Of a DNA stretch of 64,000 nucleotides, positions 16,703-25,936 are shown in pieces. The position numbers and the translations under genes are program-made. Below the pieces are notes generated by a model. It saw only the letters and a program-made list of their open reading frames with translations. It made no database searches and was not told the DNA's origin. The DNA comes from G965202915 sp965205955 (GTDB lineage: Bacteria; Pseudomonadota; Gammaproteobacteria; Eutrophobiales; Eutrophobiaceae), in contig OZ242192.1 in assembly GCA_965205955.1 (NCBI GenBank), forward strand, positions 1,116,001 through 1,180,000. Reading direction: 5' to 3'. Positions within the stretch are counted from its first letter, which is position 1, and each line of letters starts with the position of its first letter.

Positions 16703-17509
16703 ATGGGGTTATTGGATAATAAACGCGCCTTGATCGTCGGGGTTGCCAGTAATCGCTCTATTGCCTGGGGGATCGCTCAAGCCATGTATCGCGAAGGTGC
16801 CCGGCTGGCATTCACCTACCAGGGTGACAAGTTGAGGGGGCGTGTGGAGAAGTTTGCGGCGGAGGTGGATTCCAACATAGCCATGTCTTGCGATGTGGGC
16901 AGCGATGAGCAAATCCGGGCGGTATTCGAGGGTCTGGATGAGCATTGGGATGGATTGGATATATTGGTGCATTCGGTTGCGTATGCCCCCAGAGATCAGC
17001 TCAATGGCGAATATCTGGCAAATGTCACCCGTGCAGGTTTCATAACGGCGCATGAGATCAGCTCCTACAGTTTTGCAGCGCTTGGAAAGGCCGCCCGCTT
17101 GAGAATGCAGGGGAGAAATGGCGCGATGCTGACCCTGAGTTATATAGGCGCCACAAGGGCGGTGCCCAACTACAATGTAATGGGTCTTGCCAAGGCGAGT
17201 CTCGAGGCCAATGTGCGCTATATGGCCGCCAGTCTGGGGCCGGAGGGGATACGGGTCAATGCAATTTCTGCAGGGCCGATTAGAACGATTGCCGCTTCGG
17301 GCATCAAGGGGCTGAAGGCTTTTCTGCACCAGGCGGAAAAAATTGCGCCGTTGAGGAGAAATGTTACCACGGAGGAGGTGGCCAATACCGCGGCCTTTTT
17401 GTGCTCCGACTATGCCTCGGCAATCACCGGCGAGATCACCTATGTCGATTGCGGTTATCATTCCTCAGGCGTGGCATTTGCGGATACTGCCACGGATACG
17501 CATGAATAG
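16703..17509 (+). CDS. fabI: Enoyl-[acyl-carrier-protein] reductase (NADH) FabI
   Basis: 268 residues of the short-chain dehydrogenase fold. The N-terminal GVASNRSIAWGIA cofactor loop is typical of FabI, and the active-site residues Tyr147, Tyr157 and Lys164 fall in the Y-x(9)-Y-x(6)-K pattern. SAGPIRT-(L/I)A-A-S-GI follows. It performs the last reduction of the fatty-acid elongation cycle. The stop lies inside the next gene, an eight-base overlap. It is divergent from yejA. Confidence 0.95.
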   Translation: MGLLDNKRALIVGVASNRSIAWGIAQAMYREGARLAFTYQGDKLRGRVEKFAAEVDSNIAMSCDVGSDEQIRAVFEGLDEHWDGLDILVHSVAYAPRDQLNGEYLANVTRAGFITAHEISSYSFAALGKAARLRMQGRNGAMLTLSYIGATRAVPNYNVMGLAKASLEANVRYMAASLGPEGIRVNAISAGPIRTIAASGIKGLKAFLHQAEKIAPLRRNVTTEEVANTAAFLCSDYASAITGEITYVDCGYHSSGVAFADTATDTHE

Positions 17510-18704
17510 GGAAACCAAACTGCTGTTTGCAATTCTGGCTGGTGCGGTCGCCGGCCTGTTGTCCGGCTGGTATTTTGGTTCCGCGATGACTGCCGTCGGC
17601 TGGATCGGCAAGATGTTTCTCGATCTGCTCAAGATGATGATCATCCCGCTGGTTATTGCAGCCGTCATTACCGGCGTGACCTCACTGGGCGATGTCAGGA
17701 AAATCGGCAGGGTGGGGGGCTTTACCGTGCTTTATTATTCCTGCACGACCGGTCTGGCGGTTTTTATCGGCCTTGTCATGGTCAATATCATCCGACCGGG
17801 CGACGGGCTGGAAGGCGCCGGCCAGGGATTGCCGGAGCATATCAGCGACCGCGAGGCAAGCGGTTTTACAGATATTCTTTCCTCTCTGGTATCTCCCAAT
17901 CTGATCGATGCGGCCGCTAACACGGAATTGTTGCCCATTATTGTCTTCTGCCTGATCTTTGCGATTGCATTGACCACCGTCGGTGAAAAAAACAAACCAT
18001 TGATCCGGTTTTTTGACGGTCTGAATGAGGTGATGATGAAATTGGTTGTCTGGCTCATGTACCTGGCGCCCATAGGCATATTTGCCTTGATTGCCGATCG
18101 TCTGGGACAGGCGGGCGGCGGACAGGAATTTATTCAGGAATTGCGTTCCGTGGGCTGGTATTGCGTTACCGTTATTGCCGGTCTTGCCATTCATTTTGTT
18201 TTGCTGTTCTGCATACTGCTGACATTCAGCAGCTACGGGAGAAATTATTTATTCAATCTATTGCGGGCATTGCTTACCGCTTTTGGAACGGCAAGCTCTT
18301 CGGCAACCCTGCCTGTCACAATAGAGTGCGCAAAGGAAGGTGGCGTGGATAAGCGCGCCGTCAAATTCGTACTGCCGATTGGAGTAACCATGAATATGGA
18401 CGGCACGGCATTGTATGAAGCCGTTGCCGTGATGTTTATCGCCCAGGCGCTGAATATATCGATGGGCCCCACCGAGCAGATAATCATTTTTGTGACGGCC
18501 ACGCTGGCGGCTATTGGCGCAGCCGGGATCCCTCAGGCCGGATTGGTTACCATGCTGATTGTGCTTGCGGCAGTGGACCTGCCCACCGAAGGGATCGGGC
18601 TGCTGCTGGCGGTGGATTGGTTTCTCGACCGGTTTCGCACGACTGTGAACGTATGGGGTGACAGTGTGGGAGCGGCAATAGTAGAAAAGTATCTCCCTGA
18701 ATAA
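17502..18704 (+). CDS. Dicarboxylate/amino acid:cation symporter (SDF family)
   Basis: 400 residues starting at MNRETKLL, overlapping the fabI end by eight bases. The SDF (GltP/DctA) fold is visible: the serine-rich hairpin GTASSSATLP, the NMDGTALY cation-site motif, AAGIPQAG in the second hairpin, and DWFLDRFRTTVNVWGD in the last helix. These proteins take up glutamate, aspartate or C4-dicarboxylates with sodium or protons. Arg in the DR(F/C)RT segment is compatible with acidic amino acid or dicarboxylate substrates, but the exact substrate cannot be read from sequence. It converges on ppiD. Confidence 0.9.
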   Translation: MNRETKLLFAILAGAVAGLLSGWYFGSAMTAVGWIGKMFLDLLKMMIIPLVIAAVITGVTSLGDVRKIGRVGGFTVLYYSCTTGLAVFIGLVMVNIIRPGDGLEGAGQGLPEHISDREASGFTDILSSLVSPNLIDAAANTELLPIIVFCLIFAIALTTVGEKNKPLIRFFDGLNEVMMKLVVWLMYLAPIGIFALIADRLGQAGGGQEFIQELRSVGWYCVTVIAGLAIHFVLLFCILLTFSSYGRNYLFNLLRALLTAFGTASSSATLPVTIECAKEGGVDKRAVKFVLPIGVTMNMDGTALYEAVAVMFIAQALNISMGPTEQIIIFVTATLAAIGAAGIPQAGLVTMLIVLAAVDLPTEGIGLLLAVDWFLDRFRTTVNVWGDSVGAAIVEKYLPE

Positions 18705-18707
18705 TCG

Positions 18708-18740
18708 GCGGAAAATCCGCTCGGGATTATAAATTATCCC
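18708..18740. terminator. Weak inverted repeats between convergent genes
   Basis: Two short hairpins lie between the convergent symporter and ppiD genes: GCGGA/TCCGC with a three-base loop (18708-18720) and GGGAT/ATCCC (18723-18740), the second overlapping the ppiD stop. Stems are only five base pairs and no long T-run follows, so a bidirectional terminator is a weak call. Confidence 0.25.
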
Positions 18741-20658
18741 TGTAGATGGTTATATCCGTATGATTCTTTGCCTCATTCAGAAACTGTCTCCATTCGTTGT
18801 CTGCAAAACGCCTGATCAGTTCATCGTGCACCGTCTTGCGCAACTCTTCTTCGGTCTCCGGCTCTTCGGCATTGGCGGTCTGGGGCTCTTCAGTTTCCTC
18901 GGCGTTTGAAACGATCATCACGGCATAGCTGCCGTCGCCCGTTTGCACCCCTTCATATACCGGCGCATCATCTTGCAGAGTACCCAGCCGAAAGACCGCT
19001 CTCAAAATGGCACGGTTCACCGCTACACTGTCTCTTTTTATATTTTTTTCTTCCGTCCATTCGAACTGGTGTTCTTCGGCAATGGTGGAAGGCTCCTCGT
19101 CGGCTTTCAGTTTCGCAATGATGATATCTCCTAGCTCCTTCGCTTTTTCCTGGGCTTTCAGTATCCTCATTTCCTGCGTGGCGAGTTCCTTGATTTCTTC
19201 CAGCGGTCTCAAACGTTCGGGTTGCTGATCCACCACCCTTACTACTACGCTGCGATTATCGGATATTTCTATTATTGCGCTATTGTTCCCTGCGTTTTTA
19301 ACCTCGTCACTGAAACTTGCCGCGATAATTTCCGCCTGTCTGGTGATCTCTACTTCACCGCCTTCCTGGCTGAAAAAACCGGTTTCATGAATTTCCAGCC
19401 CCACCGCCTCGGCTGCGGGTTCCAGTAAGTCGGGCTGCTCATACGTCAGCTCCGCCAGGATATCGGCCTGTTCGATGAACTGGTTGTCTGCTTGAGCACG
19501 CCGATACCCGGCATCAACCTGCTCCCGCAGCTTGTCAAAGGTATTATTATCGGGGCCGCCCTCCAGTATCCCGGCTTTCACGATATGAAAGCCGTCTTTC
19601 GATTGAATCGGGTCGCTGACCTCGCCTTCATTGGCGGAAAACAGAAATTCATCGACCTCTTCCGGCATAACTTCCCGTTGCGTTGGACCATACTCGCTGA
19701 ATTCTATGTTTGCCGTGTTTTGTTCATTCTGGATCTCAATAATTTCTTCAAAGGTTTTTCCTTCTTTCACCATGGCCGCTATTTCTTCAATATCGGACTT
19801 TGCTTTTTCCAGTTCTTCCTCGGTGGTATCTTCCTCCGCTTTGGCGAAAAGCCGGGTGAAGCTCCGCTGTTCCGGTAGAGTGAACTGCTCTTTATTGTCG
19901 ATGTAATAGGTCCGCAGATCTCCCTCGCTTATCTCGAGTTCCTCTGCTAATTTTTCTGCATCAAGATCGAGATAGGCAATTTTTACCTGTTCTTTCTCTC
20001 TATAGCGGTTTGAATTGTTTTTATAAAATTCCTGAAGGCCCTCTTCGTCGATTTCGATTTCATCCTTGTAGGAATCGGGGGAAAGAATAGTGTATTTGAT
20101 GCCTTTTTTGCGATTTCTCAAATCCAGGATCCGGTTTGTCTCACTGTCCAGCGAAAAGGCGCTTTCTCTAATGGCGCTTTGCAATTGCGCAGACAGGATA
20201 TCGGCGCGTACCCGGCTCTCAAAATCAGCGGGTTCCATCCCGATATTCAACAGGCTGCGTTCATATGCCCGCCGGTCAAATCCAGATTCTTCATCTTGAA
20301 ATGCCTCCAGGTTCCGGATTGCCGTTCGCACATTCTCATTGGAAACCTGGAAGTTTTCCTTGTTTGTCACCCGGCTGATCACCTCAGCATTAATCATTGC
20401 GCTCAAGGCCTGCTTCTTAATCAACTCTTCTTCCTCTTCGCTCAGCTCCCTTTCATCAGGCATTTGTTCCCGCATGTTATAGAGCATGCGCTGATAATCC
20501 TGAAGCTTAATTGGCTTGTCATTGACCTCGGCAATATTGATTTGACTGGTCTGGGTAAAATAAAAGCTGACCCCCCATAATGCGAAGGAAATGATCAACA
20601 GGCCAACGATAATTGCCGCTACCCAGCCGGTTACGTTATCACGAATTGTTGTCAGCAT
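18727..20658 (-). CDS. ppiD: Periplasmic folding chaperone PpiD (SurA_N/parvulin)
   Basis: 643 residues with one N-terminal membrane anchor (about 15-37). A SurA-like N-terminal chaperone region (KLQDYQRMLYNMREQ, ISRVTNKENFQVSNENVR) follows, then a parvulin PPIase domain in the middle (SFTRLFAKAEEDT, AMVKEGKTFEEI, GPTQREVMPEEVDEFLFSANEGEVSDPIQSKDGFHI). The long C-terminal region is highly acidic. PpiD is anchored at the SecYEG exit and assists early periplasmic folding. The position after hupB with two tRNA genes in between follows the usual lon-hupB-ppiD order. Confidence 0.93.
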   Translation of the reverse strand: MLTTIRDNVTGWVAAIIVGLLIISFALWGVSFYFTQTSQINIAEVNDKPIKLQDYQRMLYNMREQMPDERELSEEEEELIKKQALSAMINAEVISRVTNKENFQVSNENVRTAIRNLEAFQDEESGFDRRAYERSLLNIGMEPADFESRVRADILSAQLQSAIRESAFSLDSETNRILDLRNRKKGIKYTILSPDSYKDEIEIDEEGLQEFYKNNSNRYREKEQVKIAYLDLDAEKLAEELEISEGDLRTYYIDNKEQFTLPEQRSFTRLFAKAEEDTTEEELEKAKSDIEEIAAMVKEGKTFEEIIEIQNEQNTANIEFSEYGPTQREVMPEEVDEFLFSANEGEVSDPIQSKDGFHIVKAGILEGGPDNNTFDKLREQVDAGYRRAQADNQFIEQADILAELTYEQPDLLEPAAEAVGLEIHETGFFSQEGGEVEITRQAEIIAASFSDEVKNAGNNSAIIEISDNRSVVVRVVDQQPERLRPLEEIKELATQEMRILKAQEKAKELGDIIIAKLKADEEPSTIAEEHQFEWTEEKNIKRDSVAVNRAILRAVFRLGTLQDDAPVYEGVQTGDGSYAVMIVSNAEETEEPQTANAEEPETEEELRKTVHDELIRRFADNEWRQFLNEAKNHTDITIYRDNL

Positions 20659-20701
20659 TTTGTATCTTCATGTGTTCAATTACCAAAAAATAAGGAGGTC
20701 T

Positions 20702-20714
20702 CTCAATAATTGAG
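20702..20714 (-). terminator. Candidate terminator/processing hairpin after tRNA-Asp
   Basis: CTCAAT/ATTGAG form a perfect short inverted repeat just after the tRNA pair and before ppiD, next to the self-complementary GGGAGCTCCC. On the minus strand a T-rich tract follows some ten bases later. It may end the hupB-tRNA transcript or be a processing site. The call is weak. Confidence 0.25.
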
Positions 20715-20732
20715 GGAGCTCCCTATATAGCT

Positions 20733-20809
20733 TGGCGGAGTGGACGGGACTCGAACCCGCGACCACCGGCGTGACAGGCCGGTATTCTAACCAACTGAAC
20801 TACCACTCC
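20733..20809 (-). tRNA. tRNA-Asp (GTC)
   Basis: A 77-nt cloverleaf including encoded CCA. Acceptor GGAGTGG pairs with CCACTCC, the D arm is GTTC..GAAT, the anticodon loop is CTGTCAC with GTC, and the T arm contains GGTTCGAGTCC. It is paired with tRNA-Val eight bases upstream on the same strand. Confidence 0.97.
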
Positions 20810-20817
20810 GGCTGGTC

Positions 20818-20893
20818 TGGTGGGTGCTGAGGGGTTCGAACCCCCGACCTACGCCTTGTAAGGGCGTCGCTCTCCCAGCTGAGCTAAGCACCC
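20818..20893 (-). tRNA. tRNA-Val (TAC)
   Basis: A 76-nt cloverleaf with encoded CCA. Acceptor GGGTGCT pairs with AGCACCC, the anticodon loop is CTTACAA with TAC, and the T loop is TTCGAAC. It lies ten bases after the hupB stop, so it is probably co-transcribed with hupB and tRNA-Asp. Confidence 0.97.
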
Positions 20894-20903
20894 CATGATT
20901 GCA

Positions 20904-21176
20904 CTATTTTAAAGCATCCCTGAGTGCTTTGCCAGGCTTGAATGCCGCTGTTTTCGAGGCCTTGATCTTGATCGGTTCTCCGGTTTGCGGGTTTCGGCCT
21001 TTACGGGCGGCGCGTTTGCGTACCGAAAAAGTACCGAATCCCAGCAGGGTGACCGAATCACCTTTTTTCAGGGCCTTGGTTATTGTAGTGGTTGCAGCAT
21101 CTATAGCCTCGGTGGCCTTTTTTTTCGACAAGTCGGCAGTACTTGCTACAGCGTTAATCAGTTCAGTTCTATTCAT
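20904..21176 (-). CDS. hupB: DNA-binding protein HU-beta
   Basis: 90 residues starting at MNRTELI; an in-frame upstream extension of 11 codons lacks homology and is rejected. The HU signature is complete: LSKKKATEAIDA dimer helix, GFGTF, then RKGRNPQTGEPIKI of the DNA-clasping arm, and KPGKALRDALK. HU bends and compacts DNA. It is preceded by a good sigma-70 promoter and followed by two tRNAs. Confidence 0.96.
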   Translation of the reverse strand: MNRTELINAVASTADLSKKKATEAIDAATTTITKALKKGDSVTLLGFGTFSVRKRAARKGRNPQTGEPIKIKASKTAAFKPGKALRDALK

Positions 21177-21299
21177 AACAATTTCCCCTTGATTCAAAAA
21201 ATTCCCCATAACCGTTTCGTGACAGCTATTTCCGGTATGAGATTGTTTCTAAAGTATAACGAATAATATACCAATGTAAGAAAACCACTCTTAGCAAGG

Positions 21300-21328
21300 T
21301 TTATACCGGGTCTCTGGCGCATCGTCAA
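21300..21328 (-). promoter_or_regulatory. Sigma-70 promoter for hupB
   Basis: On the minus strand TTGACG is followed after exactly 17 bases by TATAAA. This is a near-consensus housekeeping promoter in the lon-hupB spacer, with about 120 bases of leader before the hupB ATG. No other candidate in the spacer is as good. Confidence 0.7.
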
Positions 21329-21355
21329 CCAAAACAAGAAAAATCACTTTCAGAT

Positions 21356-23800
21356 TCAATGTGCCCGTATAACCTTGTCCAAATCATGATCATCATCTTT
21401 CCCTTCTTTTTTCACCAATTTATCGGATTTTCCCTCTCCCTCTACACCTAATGGTTTAGGCATTTTTTGTAAGGATATTCCCAGTATTTCGTCTATCCAG
21501 CGCACGGGTTTTATATCCAGATTCTGTGTTATATTCCTTGGGATCTCGATCAATTCCCTTTCGTTATCATGCGGGATCAGCACAGTTTTTATTCCTCCGC
21601 GCAACGCCGCCAATAATTTTTCCTTTAGTCCACCTATAGGAAGCACCTCTCCTCTGAGGGTGATTTCACCAGTCATCACAACGTCTGACTTAACGGGTAT
21701 GCCGCATAAAGCGGAAACTAAAGCGGTGCACATTGCAATGCCGGCGCTTGGCCCGTCTTTCGGTATTGCGCCTTCCGGCACATGTATATGAAAATCATGC
21801 GCTTTATAGAATTCCGTTTCTATCCCAAGAACATTGCTGCGGCTTCTGACAACGGTCATCGCTGCTTCAATCGATTCCTGCATCACATTGCCCAGTTGGC
21901 CGGTGCGTATTACCTTGCCTTTTCCGGGGATGACGGCCGCTTCGATAGTCAATAAGTCCCCTCCTACTTCGGTCCATGCCAGACCGGTAACCTGGCCGAT
22001 GCGATCTTCTTCCTTGACCCGTCCAAATCGGAACCGTTGAACGCCCAATAGCTTTTCCAGTTTACCGGGCGTGATGATATTGCGCTTTCCGGAATGCCCG
22101 AGCAATATTTGTTTGACCACTTTGCGGCAGATATTGGCAATTTCCCTTTCCAGGTTTCGTACGCCCGCCTCCCGGGTGTAATATCGAATAATATCCCGGA
22201 TGGGATTTTCACTAATGCCTATCTCTTGCTGTTTGAGACCATTGCGCTGCAATTGTTTCGGGATCAGATATCGTTTCGCGATTTTGACTTTCTCATCTTC
22301 AGTGTAGCCTGAAATACGGATCACTTCCATTCTATCGAGCAATGCCGGGGGGATATTATTAATGCTATTTGCCGTTGTGACAAACATTACCTCCGACAGA
22401 TCATAATCGACCTCCAGATAATGGTCATTGAAGCTGTTATTTTGCTCCGGATCGAGCACCTCCAACAATGCCGAAGCAGGGTCGCCACGGAAATCCATAG
22501 CCATCTTGTCAATTTCATCCAGCAGGAATAGAGGATTCCTTTTGCCCACCTTGTGCATGCTCTGGAGAATTTTTCCGGGCATGGAACCGATATAAGTCCG
22601 GCGATGGCCTCTTATCTCAGCCTCATCACGCACGCCTCCCAGCGACATGCGCACAAACTTGCGATAGGTTGCACGCGCTATCGATCGGCCTAATGAAGTC
22701 TTGCCCACACCGGGTGGACCCACCAGGCACAAGATTGGCCCTTTCATTTTTTTGACGCGCTGCTGTACCGCCAGATATTCGAGAATACGCTCTTTTACCT
22801 TTTCTAAACCGTAGTGGTCCTCCTCCAGGATGTGCGCGGCCCTGGCAATATCTTTTGAAACCTTGCTGCGTTTTTTCCATGGCACACTGACCAGCCAGTC
22901 CACATAATTTCTGATTACGGTTGCCTCGGCTGACATAGGCATCATCATTTTTAATTTATTCAGTTCCGAAACGGCCTTTTCCTTTGCCTCTTTAGGCATA
23001 CCGATCGTTTCTATCTTCCGGGCAAGCTCGTCAATCTCATTGGGAACATCTTCCATTTCACCCAGCTCTTTCTGGATCGCCTTCATTTGTTCATTGAGAT
23101 AATACTCGCGCTGACTCTTTTCCATCTGGTTTTTGACCCGCCCGCGAATACGCTTTTCAACCTGCAACAAATCAATTTCTTCTTCCATCAGCTTGATCAA
23201 ATGCTCAAGCCGATCTTGTATATCGATGATCTCGAGCACATGCTGCTTGTCCTCCAGTTTGATCGACATATGAGTGGCAATGGCATCGGCCAGATGACTG
23301 GGATCATCAATGCTTGCCATAGAGGAAATGATTTCAGGAGGTATTTTTTTATTCAGTTTTACGTATTGATCGAACTGATTCATCGCCGAACGAACCATGG
23401 CATCCATTTCGCGTTCATCGAAACCAGCCGCTTCCAGCACTTCCGTTTTTGCAATAAACATGCTATCAACCTCGGGAAAATCTCTGATGCGCGCCCTTTC
23501 CGTGCCTTCCACCAGAACCTTGATTGTGCCATCGGGCAGTTTGAGCAATTGCAGAATATTCGATAGAGTGCCGATCGTATAAATACCCTCGGTCCCCGGA
23601 TCGTCTTCGGCCGCATTCTTCTGAGCTACCAGCAGGATCTGTTTATTTCCCTCCATGGCCTTGTCCAGCGCCCTGATGGATTTTTCCCGGCCTACGAACA
23701 GCGGAATGACCATATGCGGATAGACCACAACATCTCTCAGCGGCAGCACCGGGTAGACCGATGGAGTATAGTTTATCTCTGAAGAGTTACTTTTTTGCAT
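21356..23800 (-). CDS. lon: ATP-dependent protease Lon (LonA)
   Basis: 814 residues. The N-terminal substrate-recognition LON domain starts at YPVLPLRDVVVYPHMV and is followed by a coiled region (about 200-260). The AAA+ module has Walker A GPPGVGKTS at 361-369 and Walker B FLLDEIDK. The C-terminal protease domain has catalytic Ser685 in PKDGPSAG and the partner Lys in GGLKEKLL. It degrades misfolded and regulatory proteins. A sigma-32-like promoter lies directly upstream, and clpX precedes it on the same strand. Confidence 0.97.
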   Translation of the reverse strand: MQKSNSSEINYTPSVYPVLPLRDVVVYPHMVIPLFVGREKSIRALDKAMEGNKQILLVAQKNAAEDDPGTEGIYTIGTLSNILQLLKLPDGTIKVLVEGTERARIRDFPEVDSMFIAKTEVLEAAGFDEREMDAMVRSAMNQFDQYVKLNKKIPPEIISSMASIDDPSHLADAIATHMSIKLEDKQHVLEIIDIQDRLEHLIKLMEEEIDLLQVEKRIRGRVKNQMEKSQREYYLNEQMKAIQKELGEMEDVPNEIDELARKIETIGMPKEAKEKAVSELNKLKMMMPMSAEATVIRNYVDWLVSVPWKKRSKVSKDIARAAHILEEDHYGLEKVKERILEYLAVQQRVKKMKGPILCLVGPPGVGKTSLGRSIARATYRKFVRMSLGGVRDEAEIRGHRRTYIGSMPGKILQSMHKVGKRNPLFLLDEIDKMAMDFRGDPASALLEVLDPEQNNSFNDHYLEVDYDLSEVMFVTTANSINNIPPALLDRMEVIRISGYTEDEKVKIAKRYLIPKQLQRNGLKQQEIGISENPIRDIIRYYTREAGVRNLEREIANICRKVVKQILLGHSGKRNIITPGKLEKLLGVQRFRFGRVKEEDRIGQVTGLAWTEVGGDLLTIEAAVIPGKGKVIRTGQLGNVMQESIEAAMTVVRSRSNVLGIETEFYKAHDFHIHVPEGAIPKDGPSAGIAMCTALVSALCGIPVKSDVVMTGEITLRGEVLPIGGLKEKLLAALRGGIKTVLIPHDNERELIEIPRNITQNLDIKPVRWIDEILGISLQKMPKPLGVEGEGKSDKLVKKEGKDDDHDLDKVIRAH

Positions 23801-23875
23801 AGTTAGACCGTGACTAGTTTCTTACTGATTAATTTCCCGCCCCGATTTCTCCGGGCATGTTGGTACAAATCTAAG

Positions 23876-23904
23876 ATATGGAGCTTCAACCGGGAAAATT
23901 CAAG
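23876..23904 (-). promoter_or_regulatory. Sigma-32 (heat-shock) type promoter for lon
   Basis: On the minus strand CTTGAA (23899-23904) is separated by 15 bases from CTCCATAT (23876-23883). The known RpoH consensus is CTTGAA, 13-17 bases, CCCCATnT, so the -35 is perfect and the -10 deviates at one position. It sits about 75 bases before the lon start, in the clpX-lon spacer, exactly where a heat-shock promoter for lon is expected. Confidence 0.7.
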
Positions 23905-23930
23905 CCCGCGGCAGTTGTAATAAAATACAA

Positions 23931-25211
23931 TCAATCCGCTGCAGCCTGGGGCATATCGGTCCCTGCATAGATAACCAATGGTTTGGCGCTGTTATTGATA
24001 ACGCCTTCATCGATTACCACCTTGGTTGCGTTTTTGGTCGAGGGCAGATCATACATGGTATCCAGCAGCACACTTTCGAGAATTGACCTCAATCCGCGCG
24101 CGCCTGTTTTCCGCTCCATTGATTTCTTGGATACGGCCCGCAGTGCCTTTTTGCGAAATTCAATCTCGCAACCTTCCATTTCAAACAGCCGCGCATATTG
24201 TTTGGTAAGGGCATTCTTCGGCTCCAGCAAAATTTCCACCAATTGATCTTCATCCAGTTCATCCAATGTTGCCACCACCGGCAAGCGGCCGACAAATTCA
24301 GGGATGAGTCCGTACCGAATCAGATCTTCCGGTTCTACGGCACGCAACAACTCGCCCATATTCTTTTTATCGTTTTTACTTTTGACTGCGGCGAAAAACC
24401 CAATCCCGCCCTTTTCAGAGCGCTCCCCGATGATCTTATCCAGGCCGGAGAAGGCGCCGCCGCATATAAATAAAATATCTGCCGTATTGACTTTGAGAAA
24501 TTCCTGCTGGGGATGCTTCCTGCCTCCCTGTGGCGGAACGGAGGCAACGGTACCTTCAATCAATTTCAACAGCGCCTGCTGCACCCCTTCTCCGGAGACG
24601 TCCCGGGTAATAGAGGGATTATCGGATTTGCGGGAAATTTTATCGATTTCATCAATATAAACAATTCCGGTTTGCGCCTTCTCAACATCGTAGTCGCATT
24701 TCTGTAGCAGCTTTTGAATGATATTTTCCACATCTTCGCCCACATAGCCCGCCTCTGTAAGCGTGGTGGCATCCGCTATGGTAAACGGCACATTCAATAA
24801 TCGAGCCAGGGTTTCGGCAAGCAAGGTCTTGCCACTACCCGTCGGCCCGATCAGCATTACATTGCTTTTGGATAATTCAACTTCAGATCGATCCATGCCT
24901 TGTTCGAGACGCTTGTAATGGTTATATACGGCAACGGACAATATCTTTTTAGCTTGTTCTTGACCGACAACATATTCGTCCAGGAATCGCTTGATTTTAT
25001 GAGGAGTAGGCAGCCTTGCCCCCCTGTCGTTTACCACCTTCTCCTGTATTTCCTCGCGAATGATATCATTGCAAAGCTCGACACATTCATCGCAGATAAA
25101 TACGGAGGGCCCGGCGATTAACTTTCTTACCTCATGCTGGCTTTTTCCACAAAAAGAACAATAAAGGAGGCGATCGACATCGCTACTGTCACTTTTTTTC
25201 TCTTCGCTCAT
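23931..25211 (-). CDS. clpX: ATP-dependent Clp protease ATP-binding subunit ClpX
   Basis: 426 residues. The N-terminal zinc-binding domain has four cysteines in CSFCGK...CDECVELC. AAA+ motifs follow: Walker A GPTGSGKT, Walker B VYIDEIDK, and the sensor and C-terminal small domain (ERKTGARGLRSILE). The IGF-type ClpP-docking loop corresponds to KGGIGFFA. ClpX unfolds substrates and feeds them to ClpP. It lies 44 bases after clpP in the tig-clpP-clpX-lon order. Confidence 0.97.
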   Translation of the reverse strand: MSEEKKSDSSDVDRLLYCSFCGKSQHEVRKLIAGPSVFICDECVELCNDIIREEIQEKVVNDRGARLPTPHKIKRFLDEYVVGQEQAKKILSVAVYNHYKRLEQGMDRSEVELSKSNVMLIGPTGSGKTLLAETLARLLNVPFTIADATTLTEAGYVGEDVENIIQKLLQKCDYDVEKAQTGIVYIDEIDKISRKSDNPSITRDVSGEGVQQALLKLIEGTVASVPPQGGRKHPQQEFLKVNTADILFICGGAFSGLDKIIGERSEKGGIGFFAAVKSKNDKKNMGELLRAVEPEDLIRYGLIPEFVGRLPVVATLDELDEDQLVEILLEPKNALTKQYARLFEMEGCEIEFRKKALRAVSKKSMERKTGARGLRSILESVLLDTMYDLPSTKNATKVVIDEGVINNSAKPLVIYAGTDMPQAAAD

Positions 25212-25255
25212 AATCCTTTGCTCCTGATCATTGATAGAAAATAGATATGGTACTC

Positions 25256-25903
25256 CTATTCCTTCCCTTCCTCATTATCCTTCTTTTCAGAATTCGCTGC
25301 TCTTTCTTTAAGCACTTTGTCAATCAATCCATATTTGCATGCCTCGCTCGAACTCATGAAATTATCGCGTTCCGTATCCGCCTGAATTTTCTTCAGTGGC
25401 TGACCTGTATGCTGGGCGAGGATATCGTTCAAACGCTCGCGCGCCTTCAAAATTTCTTTGGCATGTATATCGATATCCGTTGCCTGCCCCTGAAATCCGC
25501 CAAGCGGCTGATGGATCATCACTCTCGAATGAGACAGGGAATAGCGTTTGCCTTTGGCGCCTCCCGCCAGTAACAAAGCGCCCATACTGGTAGCCTGACC
25601 GACGCACATAGTGCTCACGTCCGGCTTGATAAACTGCATGGTGTCGTAAATTGCCAGGCCGGCCGAAACAGCCCCGCCGGGAGAATTTATGTAGAAATTG
25701 ATATCCTTGTCCGGGTTTTCCGATTCCAGGAATAGTAGCTGCGCGACTATCAGGTTGGCGACACTGTCTTCAATCGGGCCGACCAGAAAAACGACCCGCT
25801 CCTTGAGCAATCGCGAATAAATATCATACGCGCGCTCTCCTCGGGAGGTCTGCTCGACTACCATCGGAACTAGATTTAGCGCTTGCGGTTCCTTATTGTT
25901 CAT
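25256..25903 (-). CDS. clpP: ATP-dependent Clp protease proteolytic subunit ClpP
   Basis: 215 residues. The Ser-His-Asp triad is present: Ser106 in GQATSMGA, His131 in MIHQPLGG and Asp180 in the DTERDN segment. The short N-terminal propeptide begins MNNKEPQALNLVPMVVEQT. It assembles into the 14-mer chamber used by ClpX. It is co-oriented with tig 33 bases upstream and clpX downstream. Confidence 0.97.
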   Translation of the reverse strand: MNNKEPQALNLVPMVVEQTSRGERAYDIYSRLLKERVVFLVGPIEDSVANLIVAQLLFLESENPDKDINFYINSPGGAVSAGLAIYDTMQFIKPDVSTMCVGQATSMGALLLAGGAKGKRYSLSHSRVMIHQPLGGFQGQATDIDIHAKEILKARERLNDILAQHTGQPLKKIQADTERDNFMSSSEACKYGLIDKVLKERAANSEKKDNEEGKE

Positions 25904-25936
25904 AACTGTATCCGGGCATTCATATAGAGTGGTTGC

